This document shows, piece after piece, positions 7,910 through 15,664 of a stretch of 33,241 nucleotides of DNA. The notes below the pieces were generated by a model that saw only the letters and a program-made list of their open reading frames with translations, was not told where the DNA came from and ran no database searches. Both the position numbers and the translations under genes were made by a program. The DNA comes from DATFML01 sp964571225 (GTDB lineage: Bacteria; Pseudomonadota; Gammaproteobacteria; DATFLG01), in the NCBI GenBank assembly GCA_964571225.1, contig CAZNBB010000033.1, positions 1-33,241 of the forward strand, in the 5' to 3' direction. Within the stretch, counting starts at the first letter, position 1. Each line of letters starts with the position of its first letter.

Positions 7910-8383
7910 TTACCCTTTTTTTGCGGTTTCCAGATCGTAGGAGGCCGCGATGGGGGTGCCGGGCTTGTTGCCCTTGTCCCAGTGGGTGAACTTCATGGTG
8001 ATCTTGGTGAAGGCCAGCGACAGGCTCTCGGAGGGCAGGTCGCCGCCGCTGCTGACCGAATAGCCGCTGATCAGGCAGTTCTCCAGCTCGTATTCCATGT
8101 AGGTCTGCAGCTTGTCGTTGGCGGTTCTGACCAGGTGGATCTGCACCTTCTTGGCCTTGCCGGAGCAGGCCTCCTGGAACAGCTTCGGTGAGGCCTTGTC
8201 CATGGTCTTGGTGACGCTGATCTCGCTGATGGACGGCGCGCTGGTCTCGCGCTCATGACCGGCGCCGGTGGACATGGAGACGGCCCGGCCCACACCCCAC
8301 TGCAGGGAACCCAGTTCCAGCCATTTCTCGTGCCCCTCGGTGGTGACGTTGCCGTCGATGCCTTCGATCTTCATGTAGAGCAT
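7910..8383 (-). CDS. hcp: Hcp/TssD tube protein
   Basis: A 157-residue Hcp, the hexameric ring protein that stacks into the inner tube and is secreted. The N-terminus MLYMKIEGIDGNVTTEGHEK and the body (LGSLQWGVGRAVS, SEISVTKTMDKASPKLF, YELENCLISGYSVSS) are typical of the Hcp1 family. The ATG at 8383 is chosen because a strong AAGGAG lies seven bases upstream; a longer in-frame start 24 codons earlier adds Arg-rich residues foreign to the family. It follows a 288-bp space containing a strong hairpin, so it may have its own promoter. That would suit a protein needed in large amounts. Confidence 0.97.
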   Translation of the reverse strand: MLYMKIEGIDGNVTTEGHEKWLELGSLQWGVGRAVSMSTGAGHERETSAPSISEISVTKTMDKASPKLFQEACSGKAKKVQIHLVRTANDKLQTYMEYELENCLISGYSVSSGGDLPSESLSLAFTKITMKFTHWDKGNKPGTPIAASYDLETAKKG

Positions 8384-8390
8384 GGTTGTT

Positions 8391-8396
8391 CTCCTT
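8391..8396 (-). promoter_or_regulatory. Strong ribosome-binding site of hcp
   Basis: AAGGAG on the minus strand, seven bases before the ATG at 8383. It is a near-perfect Shine-Dalgarno sequence, stronger than that of neighbouring clpV, and it fixes the hcp start. It fits the high output needed for the tube protein. Confidence 0.8.
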
Positions 8397-8517
8397 GTGT
8401 TGACTCGGTTGGTGTTCTGTCTTCTTCTACGGTGCCCCATCGGGTTGAGGATCAAGATACCCGGCGGCCGGATGCTTCACAGTTGGAAAGTGGACTAATT
8501 TTTGTGACTTATTTACA

Positions 8518-8552
8518 TCGCCCGCCGCGACTCCGGATGGAGCGGCGGGCGA
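8518..8552 (-). terminator. 11-bp GC-rich hairpin between clpV and hcp
   Basis: TCGCCCGCCGC (8518-8528) pairs perfectly with GCGGCGGGCGA (8542-8552) around a 13-base loop. It lies about 120 bp after clpV and about 135 bp before hcp. Downstream on the minus strand is an A/T-rich stretch (about 8489-8517) but no clean T-run. It may be a partial terminator or a 3' stabilising structure for the clpV message, and the A/T-rich stretch may hold an hcp promoter. No gene is apparent in the space 8384-8671. Confidence 0.45.
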
Positions 8553-8671
8553 CCAGCGCCCGTCATTGCCTGTCGCTTGTGCGGCAAGCGGCTGCCGGCG
8601 CAAGCGCTTCGCAGCAGTCGTTCATTGTGGTTGCGCCTCCCTTGGAGGTTGTTCGCCCCGGTTGTTTCGCC

Positions 8672-11359
8672 TTATTGGAGGTCGTAGACGAATCCGTTGC
8701 TGTCGACGTCCACTCGTACCGACGCTATCGCCTGCCCGTTGGCGACTCGGGTGAGGAATTGCGCCGACAGCTCCGGGAGCAACGTGCGGGTCAGAATGTG
8801 GTCCACGTTGCGGGCGCCGCTCTCCACTTCCGTACAGCGTTGGGCGATGCTGTCGACCAGCGCGTCTGAATAGTCGAACGGCGCGTTGTAGTTTTCCCGT
8901 ACCCGCCTGGCGACCTTGCCGAGCTTGAGTCGGATGATCTGCTTCATGACATCGTCGGCGAGCGGGAAATAAGGCACCACGGTGACTCGACCCAGAAATG
9001 CCGGCTTGAAGGTCTTCAGCAGCTCGGGATGCAGCGCCTCCGCCAGCCCTTCCGCATCCGGCATGGTCTCCGGATCGGCGCAAAGGCTCATGATCGCGTC
9101 CGTGCCGGCATTCGTGGTCATCAGAATGACGGTGTTCTTGAAATCGATGTCCCGGCCCTCGCCATCCTTCATGTGTCCCTTATCGAACACCTGGTAGAAA
9201 ATGTCCTGTACCCCGGGATGAGCCTTTTCCATCTCGTCGAGCAGCACCACGCTGTAGGGTTTGCGGCGCACCGCCTCGGTCAGTACGCCGCCTTCCCCGT
9301 AGCCTACATAACCGGGCGGCGAGCCCATGAGCAGGGAGACCTTGTGTTCCTCCTTGAACTCCGACATGTTGATGACGGTCATGTTCTGCTCGCCGCCGTA
9401 GAGCAGATTGGCCAGGGTGATGGCGGTCTCCGTCTTGCCCACGCCGCTGGTGCCGGCCAGCATGAACACGCCGATCGGGCGGCCGGGATCACCCAGGCTG
9501 GCACGGGAGGTGCGAATGCTCTCGGCGATGGCCTCCATGGCATGGGACTGACCCACGACGTTTTCCTCCATCCGATCCTTCAGGTTCAGGATGGCGTTGA
9601 TTTCGTCGCTGACCATGCGACCGACCGGGATCCCCGTCCATTCGGATACCACGTGCGCAACGGTCTGGCCGTCCACCACCACATGCAGCAGCGGCGCCTC
9701 GCCTTGAATATCGAGGAGCTCGGCGTTGAGCGTGGCGAGTTCTTCACGCATGGCGGCTCGTTCGTCGTCCGTGGGCGCCGGGGAGTCGACCGTGCCGTCG
9801 CCGGCGGTTGACTGGTCGGCGGCGGGCGCCAGCTCAGGGCGTCCCTCCAGACGGGCACGTACGTGCTGGATGCGGCGCACCAGATCGAGCTCCTGTTGCC
9901 AGCGGGCCTCGAGTGCTTCCAACTCGGCTTCCAGAGTCGCCTGCTCGGTGCCCAGGCCGGCGATCTCGTCATCATGCTCTGCGCCGGCCGAAGCCTCCTG
10001 CTCGAGGATTCTGGTGGCTACCTTGATCTGCTCCAGGCGACGCCGACAGTCCTCGATGGCCGGCGGAATGCTGTTCTGTCCGATGGCCACCCGGGCACAG
10101 GCCGTGTCCAGCAGGCTGACCGATTTGTCGGGTAGCTGCCGGCCGGTAATGTAACGATGGGACAGGCGCACCGCTTCGCGCACCGCCTCATCGAGCACCC
10201 GTACCCGATGATGGGCTTCCAGTGTGCCCACCAGCCCGCGCATCATTTCCACGGCCTGAGCCTCGGCGGGCTCCTCCACCTTGACCGTCTGGAAGCGACG
10301 GGCCAGAGCGGCATCCCTTTCGAAGTACTTCTTGTATTCGGCCCAGGTGGTGGCGGCGATGGTACGCAGCTCCCCGCGCGCGAGAGCGGGCTTCAGCAGA
10401 TTCGCCGCATCGCCCTGGCCGGCCTGGCCCCCTGCGCCGATCAGCGTATGCGCCTCGTCGATGAAAAGAATGATGGGCTTGGGGGAACCCTTGACCTCGT
10501 TGATCACCGACTTCAGGCGGTTCTCGAACTCCCCTTTGACGCCGGCGCCCGCCTGCAGCAGCGCCAGATCCAGGGAGCGGATGGAAACATCCTGCAGGGC
10601 GGGCGGAACATCGCCCGCCGCCAGCCGCAGGGCGAAACCTTCCACCACGGCGGTTTTGCCCACGCCGGCTTCGCCCGTCAGAATCGGATTGTTCTGCCGC
10701 CGCCGGGTGAGGATGTCGACTATCTGCCGTACTTCCGAATCCCGTCCGAGCACGGGGTCGATCCTGCCCTGCCGAGCCTGTTCGGTGAGATCGACAGTGA
10801 ACTGGTCGAGCGCCGGCGTCTTGCCGCCGGTCTTGGGCACACCACCTGTGTCCGTCGCGGTGCCGGCCGGCTCGCCTTCCTGCTCCGGGGAATCGGCGAT
10901 CAGCGAAGGCAGGTCCTGCTGCAATGCGTCGGCTGACAGGCGGCCGAACTCGGCGGATGTGCCGCGCGCCATGCGCGCAAGCGTTTCGTCGGTCACCAGG
11001 GCTGCGACCAGGTGTCCCGAGCCGGTGTGGCTCGCACCATATTGCAGGGAGGCTATCAGCCAGGCTTCGCGGGCGAGGTCGACGACGTGGGGCGACAGTG
11101 CAGGCGGGCGGGAATTGCCGGTCTTCAGACTGTCCAGGGTTGCGGTGAGGTCCCGATTCAAGCGCGACAGATTGACTCCATAGTGTTTGAGGATAGACGA
11201 CACGTCGCTGTCGGGAATCTCCAGCAGCTTGAGCAGCCAATGCTCGATTTCCACGTTGTAATGAGTGCGCGACATGGTCAGCCCCACCGCGTCTTCCAGC
11301 GCACGGCGGCAGGTGTCGTTGAGCTTGTCGACCAGGGATTTGATATTCAGCTGTGCCAT
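8672..11359 (-). CDS. clpV: ClpV/TssH sheath-recycling AAA+ ATPase
   Basis: An 895-residue double-ring AAA+ ATPase that disassembles the contracted TssB/TssC sheath. An N-terminal Clp-N domain (about 1-160) is followed by ATPase domain 1, with Walker A GEAGVGKT (229-236) and Walker B ILFIDEAH (about 297-304). A coiled middle domain follows (about 430-530). ATPase domain 2 has Walker A GTSGVGKT (about 636-643), Walker B VVLLDEMEKAHP (about 703-714) and the loop GSPPGYVGYGEGG. The linker between the N-domain and ring 1 is acidic and Gly-rich. ATG 11359 gives the family start MAQLNIKSLVDKLND; a longer in-frame start 15 codons upstream is unlikely. About 78 bp separate it from tssG. Confidence 0.97.
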   Translation of the reverse strand: MAQLNIKSLVDKLNDTCRRALEDAVGLTMSRTHYNVEIEHWLLKLLEIPDSDVSSILKHYGVNLSRLNRDLTATLDSLKTGNSRPPALSPHVVDLAREAWLIASLQYGASHTGSGHLVAALVTDETLARMARGTSAEFGRLSADALQQDLPSLIADSPEQEGEPAGTATDTGGVPKTGGKTPALDQFTVDLTEQARQGRIDPVLGRDSEVRQIVDILTRRRQNNPILTGEAGVGKTAVVEGFALRLAAGDVPPALQDVSIRSLDLALLQAGAGVKGEFENRLKSVINEVKGSPKPIILFIDEAHTLIGAGGQAGQGDAANLLKPALARGELRTIAATTWAEYKKYFERDAALARRFQTVKVEEPAEAQAVEMMRGLVGTLEAHHRVRVLDEAVREAVRLSHRYITGRQLPDKSVSLLDTACARVAIGQNSIPPAIEDCRRRLEQIKVATRILEQEASAGAEHDDEIAGLGTEQATLEAELEALEARWQQELDLVRRIQHVRARLEGRPELAPAADQSTAGDGTVDSPAPTDDERAAMREELATLNAELLDIQGEAPLLHVVVDGQTVAHVVSEWTGIPVGRMVSDEINAILNLKDRMEENVVGQSHAMEAIAESIRTSRASLGDPGRPIGVFMLAGTSGVGKTETAITLANLLYGGEQNMTVINMSEFKEEHKVSLLMGSPPGYVGYGEGGVLTEAVRRKPYSVVLLDEMEKAHPGVQDIFYQVFDKGHMKDGEGRDIDFKNTVILMTTNAGTDAIMSLCADPETMPDAEGLAEALHPELLKTFKPAFLGRVTVVPYFPLADDVMKQIIRLKLGKVARRVRENYNAPFDYSDALVDSIAQRCTEVESGARNVDHILTRTLLPELSAQFLTRVANGQAIASVRVDVDSNGFVYDLQ

Positions 11360-11436
11360 GGAGTTGTTCTTCTTGTAAAGCGCCCTAGAGCAGGGTGCTG
11401 TCAACGAGAAATTGATAATACACAGTCCGTTCGGAA

Positions 11437-12528
11437 CTAACTAGCATGAGTCTCGGGCTGAAAACAAGCGTCGTCCGCGTCGCCGTCGCGGCTCCCAGCC
11501 AGCCAGGAGTTCCAGCCCAGAGCCGCGCCCTCAACGCCGCGACCCTGCAGCCGGCAGGCACTCACCTCGGCGCCGGCCAGTACGAGCTGTACATCAAAAT
11601 CGAGCTCCGGCCCGACATAGGTTCGAGTGATGGCGCACAGTTCCTGCAGCGCCTCGCCGCGAGGCAATAATGCATCAAAGGCCATACGCCCCAGGGGACC
11701 GATACGCAGGCGAAACCGGCTTTGAACGTCCCACACCCGTTCTCCCAGTATGCTGTCCACGCCCAGCCGGTTGTAATACCCGGAGCGTTCGGGTCCGGCG
11801 GGCAGCACGGTACGTTCTTCTTCGGCAAGCGCCAACCAATGACCTCGAAACTGTTCCACCGATACCGGTACGCCGAAATAGTCGGACAGCAGATCGGCGA
11901 GACCGGCGGCCGGACGGGCGCGGCTGGCGAAACGTCCACTGTAGTAGAGAAATGTTTCGTCGCTGACCGGCGTGCGTTCGGTCATGTGGTCGCTGCCCAT
12001 GCCGGTCAGGCAGCGCAAGGCAAGAGCGAAGGTGTCCTCCGGGCCGGCGGATTGCTTGTAGTTGAACTGGAATCGATATTTGAGCCACGCGCGATAGAAC
12101 AGGGAAACGGAACGGTGATTGAACAGGTCCAGAAAATCCCTCAGCGCGTGATCCTTCATGCGCAAACGCCGAACCAATAGGTCGGTATAGTGATCCGGAA
12201 GCACGCCTCCGGGCCCCACCAGACCCATGAAGGGAACCGTCATCTCGGGTACAGAGGCCGGGGTGTCGCCGTTTTCGGAAACATCCTTCAGGGAACTGAC
12301 CGTTCCCGCGGGAAAGCTGCGTGACGGAAGGGCGCGGAATCGTGCGGCCTCCCGTTCGGGCGCGAAATCACGCCCCACAGGCATGCCTGCGGTCGGCCCG
12401 CCGGCCTTCCGCCGCTCCTGCCCCAGCGCCTCCAGAATTCGCACCGCCTGAAAGAAATCGAAGCGATACGGTTCCCGGAACAGCTGGTCGGTCAGAGAAT
12501 CACTCGTTCGCCCGCCCGAGCCGGCCAT
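11437..12528 (-). CDS. tssG: TssG baseplate protein (ImpH family)
   Basis: A 363-residue TssG. The N-terminus LTDQLFREPYRFDFFQAVRI is characteristic of the family; further conserved pieces are FMGLVGPGGVLPDHYTDLL, FLDLFNHRSVSLFYRAW and LYYSGRFASRARPAAGL. TssG forms the baseplate wedge with TssE, TssF and TssK. I chose ATG 12528 (MAGSGGRT), which places its first 37 bp inside the end of tssF in another frame. The open frame extends further upstream, but there it translates tssF sequence out of frame and does not look like TssG. The overlap implies tight translational coupling. Confidence 0.94.
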   Translation of the reverse strand: MAGSGGRTSDSLTDQLFREPYRFDFFQAVRILEALGQERRKAGGPTAGMPVGRDFAPEREAARFRALPSRSFPAGTVSSLKDVSENGDTPASVPEMTVPFMGLVGPGGVLPDHYTDLLVRRLRMKDHALRDFLDLFNHRSVSLFYRAWLKYRFQFNYKQSAGPEDTFALALRCLTGMGSDHMTERTPVSDETFLYYSGRFASRARPAAGLADLLSDYFGVPVSVEQFRGHWLALAEEERTVLPAGPERSGYYNRLGVDSILGERVWDVQSRFRLRIGPLGRMAFDALLPRGEALQELCAITRTYVGPELDFDVQLVLAGAEVSACRLQGRGVEGAALGWNSWLAGSRDGDADDACFQPETHAS

Positions 12529-14303
12529 TTGCGTAATACTCCGTCGCGCCCTTTGATTGTGGCCACGAAACGCGTGAATGAATTGATGGAGCTGTAGAGC
12601 GCCATGAAGCGTTCCAGCACGCTTGCGAAGAGATAGAGGCTGTTGCCGGTGAAGCGTTGTTCGTCGAACTCCACGGTGATCTCTATGCCGCCGGCCAGCC
12701 CGCTGTGCCCGCCCGACATGACCCGGCCGGTTACGCGACGACTGCGGATGTTGAGAACCCCGTCGATCATGGAGCGGGTATCGGCCGACTCGTTGAAATT
12801 GTAAAGATGCAGGATCTCCCGCAGGGCACCGGCGCCGGCGTCGTCGTTGGCGATCGACAGGTGGTTCAACGACAAGTGGGAGATCAGGCGCCAGCGCGAG
12901 CCGTGTTTCAGCGGCGGACGCAGGGTCCGGGTCGGCGCCGTGAGGCAGCGCAGCCCCGATACCGGCGCCGTGCCTTCGCTGATCTGAAGGTGTGGTTGTC
13001 CGCCGCCGTAGGGCAGCCGGCTCGGCAGGTCCCTGTTCAGGCAGGTGGTTTCCACATGTGCGACCCAGTTGGCCGGTGCCGCAGGCGTGAATCCCAGATC
13101 CACGAGAGCCAGGTACATATCGGTGCCGGGATCGTCGGGTCCGGAAGGTCGCCGTGTGGCACTCCACATGGTCTGGTCCCAATCCCGGTGGACGCCTTTG
13201 CCGACGCCGTAAAAGGGGCGGTACTCGGCCTTCTCTCCATTGGGCGCCACGGCGGTGACTTCATCGATCGAGAACACTTCGGTGGCCGCTTCGCGCCGGG
13301 CGTCGGGTACCACGCGGTACTCGGCTTCGGTGTGGGTGAGCGGAATGGGTTCGGCGGGCTGACGAAACAGGTTCACCATGGGCGTACAGCCCAGCGCGAA
13401 AGTCTCGGCGCCTACGCTGTGATCCAACTCCGGCGAGGTGCGGTTCATATAGAAGACGAGATCAAGCTCGTCGTCCGCGACGATTGCGGCGTCCGCAAGC
13501 CCGGTGAGATCGAAGAAGAGGAATTTCTCCGGGAACGCGAAGAATTCGGTCAGCAGTCGGTACCCGAGGGCCGACTGAGGCGGGTAGGGCAGCATGCCGT
13601 CCTCAGGCTCGAAACCCACCGGCCGGATGGCATCGGCTTCCAGCAGGGTCAGCCCCCCGTCGGCGCCGACCGCGGCGATTTGTATCACGTGGTTGAACAG
13701 CAACTCATAGAGGGGGTAGACCTGCTGTGGCTGCCCGTTGAGAAAGAAACGCAGGCTGTCGGGGCCGAGTTGGGGCAGTCCGACCCCCTTGCCCGTAGCG
13801 CGCAGTTTGATGCGCAGTATCGAAGTCGCTTCCCGGCCCCTCGGTGTGGTGGGCGCGCCGCGTGTATGGCTGGTGAAGACGGCGTCGGTCACCTCCAGCG
13901 GCCAGAGTTCCGCCGGATAGCAGGTCTGAAATCGGCATGGTTCGCCGTCGATAGGGTCGGTTTCGATGCGGGTGCGAGCCGGAATCTCATGACGGTCCGC
14001 CAGGTCCGGCAACGGACGGAACTGCAGGATGGCCATTGCCGGAATAGGGGCGAGGTAATGGGGATAGAGTACGTTGAGGAAGGCATCGGTGAGCTCGGGA
14101 AAGTCGTCGTCCAGCTTCTGCCGGATGCGGGCGTTCAGATAGGCGAACCCCTCGATCAATCGGGAGACGTGCGGGTCCTCCACCACATCCCCGCTCAGAC
14201 GCAGACGGCCCGCAATCTTCGGATGGGAATCGGCGAACTCGGCCGCGAGCTTCCGTATGTAGGTGAGCTCCCGGTTGTAGTAGGGAAGCAACTCGTCAGT
14301 CAT
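12492..14303 (-). CDS. tssF: TssF baseplate protein (ImpG/VasA family)
   Basis: A 603-residue TssF, the largest wedge component of the T6SS baseplate. The start MTDELLPYYNRELTYIRKLA, the segment KIAGRLRLSGDVVEDPHVSR and the VLYPHYLAPIPAMAILQF block are strongly conserved in the family. The C-terminal part includes GLAGGIEITVEFDEQRFTG and LYLFASVLERFMALYSSINS, also typical. Length is normal (about 580-620). Its start overlaps the end of tssE by 8 bp and its end overlaps tssG by 37 bp. Confidence 0.96.
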   Translation of the reverse strand: MTDELLPYYNRELTYIRKLAAEFADSHPKIAGRLRLSGDVVEDPHVSRLIEGFAYLNARIRQKLDDDFPELTDAFLNVLYPHYLAPIPAMAILQFRPLPDLADRHEIPARTRIETDPIDGEPCRFQTCYPAELWPLEVTDAVFTSHTRGAPTTPRGREATSILRIKLRATGKGVGLPQLGPDSLRFFLNGQPQQVYPLYELLFNHVIQIAAVGADGGLTLLEADAIRPVGFEPEDGMLPYPPQSALGYRLLTEFFAFPEKFLFFDLTGLADAAIVADDELDLVFYMNRTSPELDHSVGAETFALGCTPMVNLFRQPAEPIPLTHTEAEYRVVPDARREAATEVFSIDEVTAVAPNGEKAEYRPFYGVGKGVHRDWDQTMWSATRRPSGPDDPGTDMYLALVDLGFTPAAPANWVAHVETTCLNRDLPSRLPYGGGQPHLQISEGTAPVSGLRCLTAPTRTLRPPLKHGSRWRLISHLSLNHLSIANDDAGAGALREILHLYNFNESADTRSMIDGVLNIRSRRVTGRVMSGGHSGLAGGIEITVEFDEQRFTGNSLYLFASVLERFMALYSSINSFTRFVATIKGRDGVLRKWPARAGERVIL

Positions 14304-14793
14304 GCTGCGCCCCCTTTACCTCGAAATTGTATGTCACCGGTTCAAGCAGCGAATCGAACGCCACCGGTTCCGGCGCGGGATCGGCGTATACCAGAGCATC
14401 GATGCGAAAGCGCAGCGTCTGATCGTGGGGATCGGCGTTCTCCAGGAGCTTGACCCGCACCGTCTTGAATCGTGGTTCGAACATCCTGATCACTTCTTCC
14501 ATGGTGTGGCGGAATTCCTCGCGGCTGGCGGACGATCCGAAATTACCGCCGGAAAAGTCCGGTATGCCGTAGTTGACCAGGGACTGTTCGAGCTGATCGG
14601 GCTCCGGGCCGAGGGGAAGGCACCGGCGCCGCGTGTTGAGCAGGTTTTGCAGGTCTCGACGGATGGACGCATGCAACTCACGCAACACCTGCGCCCGGGA
14701 AGTTGCCGCCTCCTGTTGGACGGACGGATTGTCATCCAGCAGACGGTCGATCACCGACGGAAGCAGGGGTTCGGTCTTCTTGATCTGCGCCAT
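14296..14793 (-). CDS. tssE: TssE baseplate protein (gp25-like, ImpF family)
   Basis: A 165-residue gp25-like protein. N-terminal LLPSVIDRLLDDNP and the following helical region lead into the gp25 fold: a Tyr-Gly-Ile-Pro-Asp-Phe motif (VNYGIPDFSGGNF), then IRMFEPRFKTVRVKLLEN, which contains the EPR triad that initiates sheath polymerisation in this family. It ends with a strand near VTYNFEV. Length and motifs are typical. It lies 43 bp after tagJ and overlaps the tssF start by 8 bp. Confidence 0.95.
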   Translation of the reverse strand: MAQIKKTEPLLPSVIDRLLDDNPSVQQEAATSRAQVLRELHASIRRDLQNLLNTRRRCLPLGPEPDQLEQSLVNYGIPDFSGGNFGSSASREEFRHTMEEVIRMFEPRFKTVRVKLLENADPHDQTLRFRIDALVYADPAPEPVAFDSLLEPVTYNFEVKGAQHD

Positions 14794-14836
14794 ACGCTTC
14801 GATGCCTTCGGTTCGGTCCTGACGAAACGGCCCGCC

Positions 14837-15640
14837 TCAGGCGCGTTCGTCGAACTTCAACTCCTGGATGTCCATGATCGCGATGTCGTCGTCCCCGGAC
14901 AGGAACATCCGCTGGCCCACACCTCGCACAGGCTCCTGGTCGCCGCCCAGCCAGTCCGTGCTGTGACCAAGCCTGACGGCATCGCCGGGGTCATCGCCGT
15001 TGACGACGTAGATGGCCGGTATGAATACTTCTCCGTCGGTTCCGTCGCGGGTGCACATGCGCGCCCGTCGCCAAAGCAGGTCGCGCGGCCGGGCCGGCGC
15101 GCGAAACTCAACCAGTTCCACGGTTTCCATCGGTACCCAGAAATACTTTCCCGTGCTGGTCAGTACCTCGAACAGGCCGCTGGTCAGGTCGTCCAGGTCC
15201 CGAAAGCCTTCGAACCGCGCTCCGTCGCACTCGCCGTTCAAGACCGGCCGTTCCTCCTCGGCCTCTTCGATACGAGCCGCGGCTTCCGCCGCCCGCCCCT
15301 CGCGCAGCAGCACGGATGCCTCCAGGTGACGGCGCACCCACGGGCCGGGTTCGGTAAGAAACTCCGGAACGCGGCCGTCCGTATAGAACTGGTCCCGGGA
15401 TTGTGCCGCCCGTACCAGTTGACGGATCAGCGAAATCCCGGGAGCGGCTTCGGGATCCTGGCGCAGCAAAGCGTCCAGGTGGACGTCGGCCCGCTCCCAG
15501 TTTCCCGCGATGCACAGCAGCTCCGCCAGCAGTCCGCGCGCCGGCGCGTCCATCGGCTTTCGCTTCACGGCCTCCGTGCTGGCGGCAATGGCGTCGGTCA
15601 GCCGACCGGCGCTGAAAAGTTCGTTCGGATTGCCGCTCAT
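14837..15640 (-). CDS. tagJ: TagJ/ImpE T6SS accessory protein
   Basis: A 267-residue ImpE/TagJ homologue. The N-terminal helical repeats resemble TPRs (LFSAGRLTDAIAASTEAVK, ARGLLAELLCIAGNWERAD), and the C-terminal half is the ImpE domain (YFWVPMETVELVEFRAPARP, RDLLWRRARM, DIQELKFDER). In Pseudomonas the homologue HsiE1 binds the TssB sheath protein, linking ClpV and the sheath; this role is inferred here. The second of two nearby ATGs (15640) is preferred because AGGGAG lies eight bases upstream; the ATG at 15646 is only two bases from it. The gene lies 24 bp after the second tssC-like gene. Confidence 0.92.
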   Translation of the reverse strand: MSGNPNELFSAGRLTDAIAASTEAVKRKPMDAPARGLLAELLCIAGNWERADVHLDALLRQDPEAAPGISLIRQLVRAAQSRDQFYTDGRVPEFLTEPGPWVRRHLEASVLLREGRAAEAAARIEEAEEERPVLNGECDGARFEGFRDLDDLTSGLFEVLTSTGKYFWVPMETVELVEFRAPARPRDLLWRRARMCTRDGTDGEVFIPAIYVVNGDDPGDAVRLGHSTDWLGGDQEPVRGVGQRMFLSGDDDIAIMDIQELKFDERA

Positions 15641-15648
15641 GGGCATGG

Positions 15649-15654
15649 CTCCCT
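15649..15654 (-). promoter_or_regulatory. Ribosome-binding site that decides the tagJ start
   Basis: AGGGAG on the minus strand, eight bases before the ATG at 15640 and only two before the ATG at 15646. The spacing favours the inner start. Confidence 0.65.
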
Positions 15655-15664
15655 GGTTGTTCCG

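Noticed and set aside
6107..8191. A 694-codon open frame on the plus strand opposite vgrG
   Set aside because: It is antisense to a clear VgrG, is Val/Gly/Leu-rich with no family resemblance, and arises from GC-biased third positions.
8384..8455. 24-residue N-terminal extension of Hcp
   Set aside because: It is Arg/Asn-rich, absent from the Hcp family, and the inner ATG has a near-perfect ribosome-binding site.
12529..13182. Upstream extension of tssG by 218 codons
   Set aside because: It lies wholly inside tssF in another frame and does not resemble TssG.
12657..14453. A 598-codon plus-strand frame opposite tssF
   Set aside because: It is antisense to a well-conserved TssF and shows no recognisable motif.
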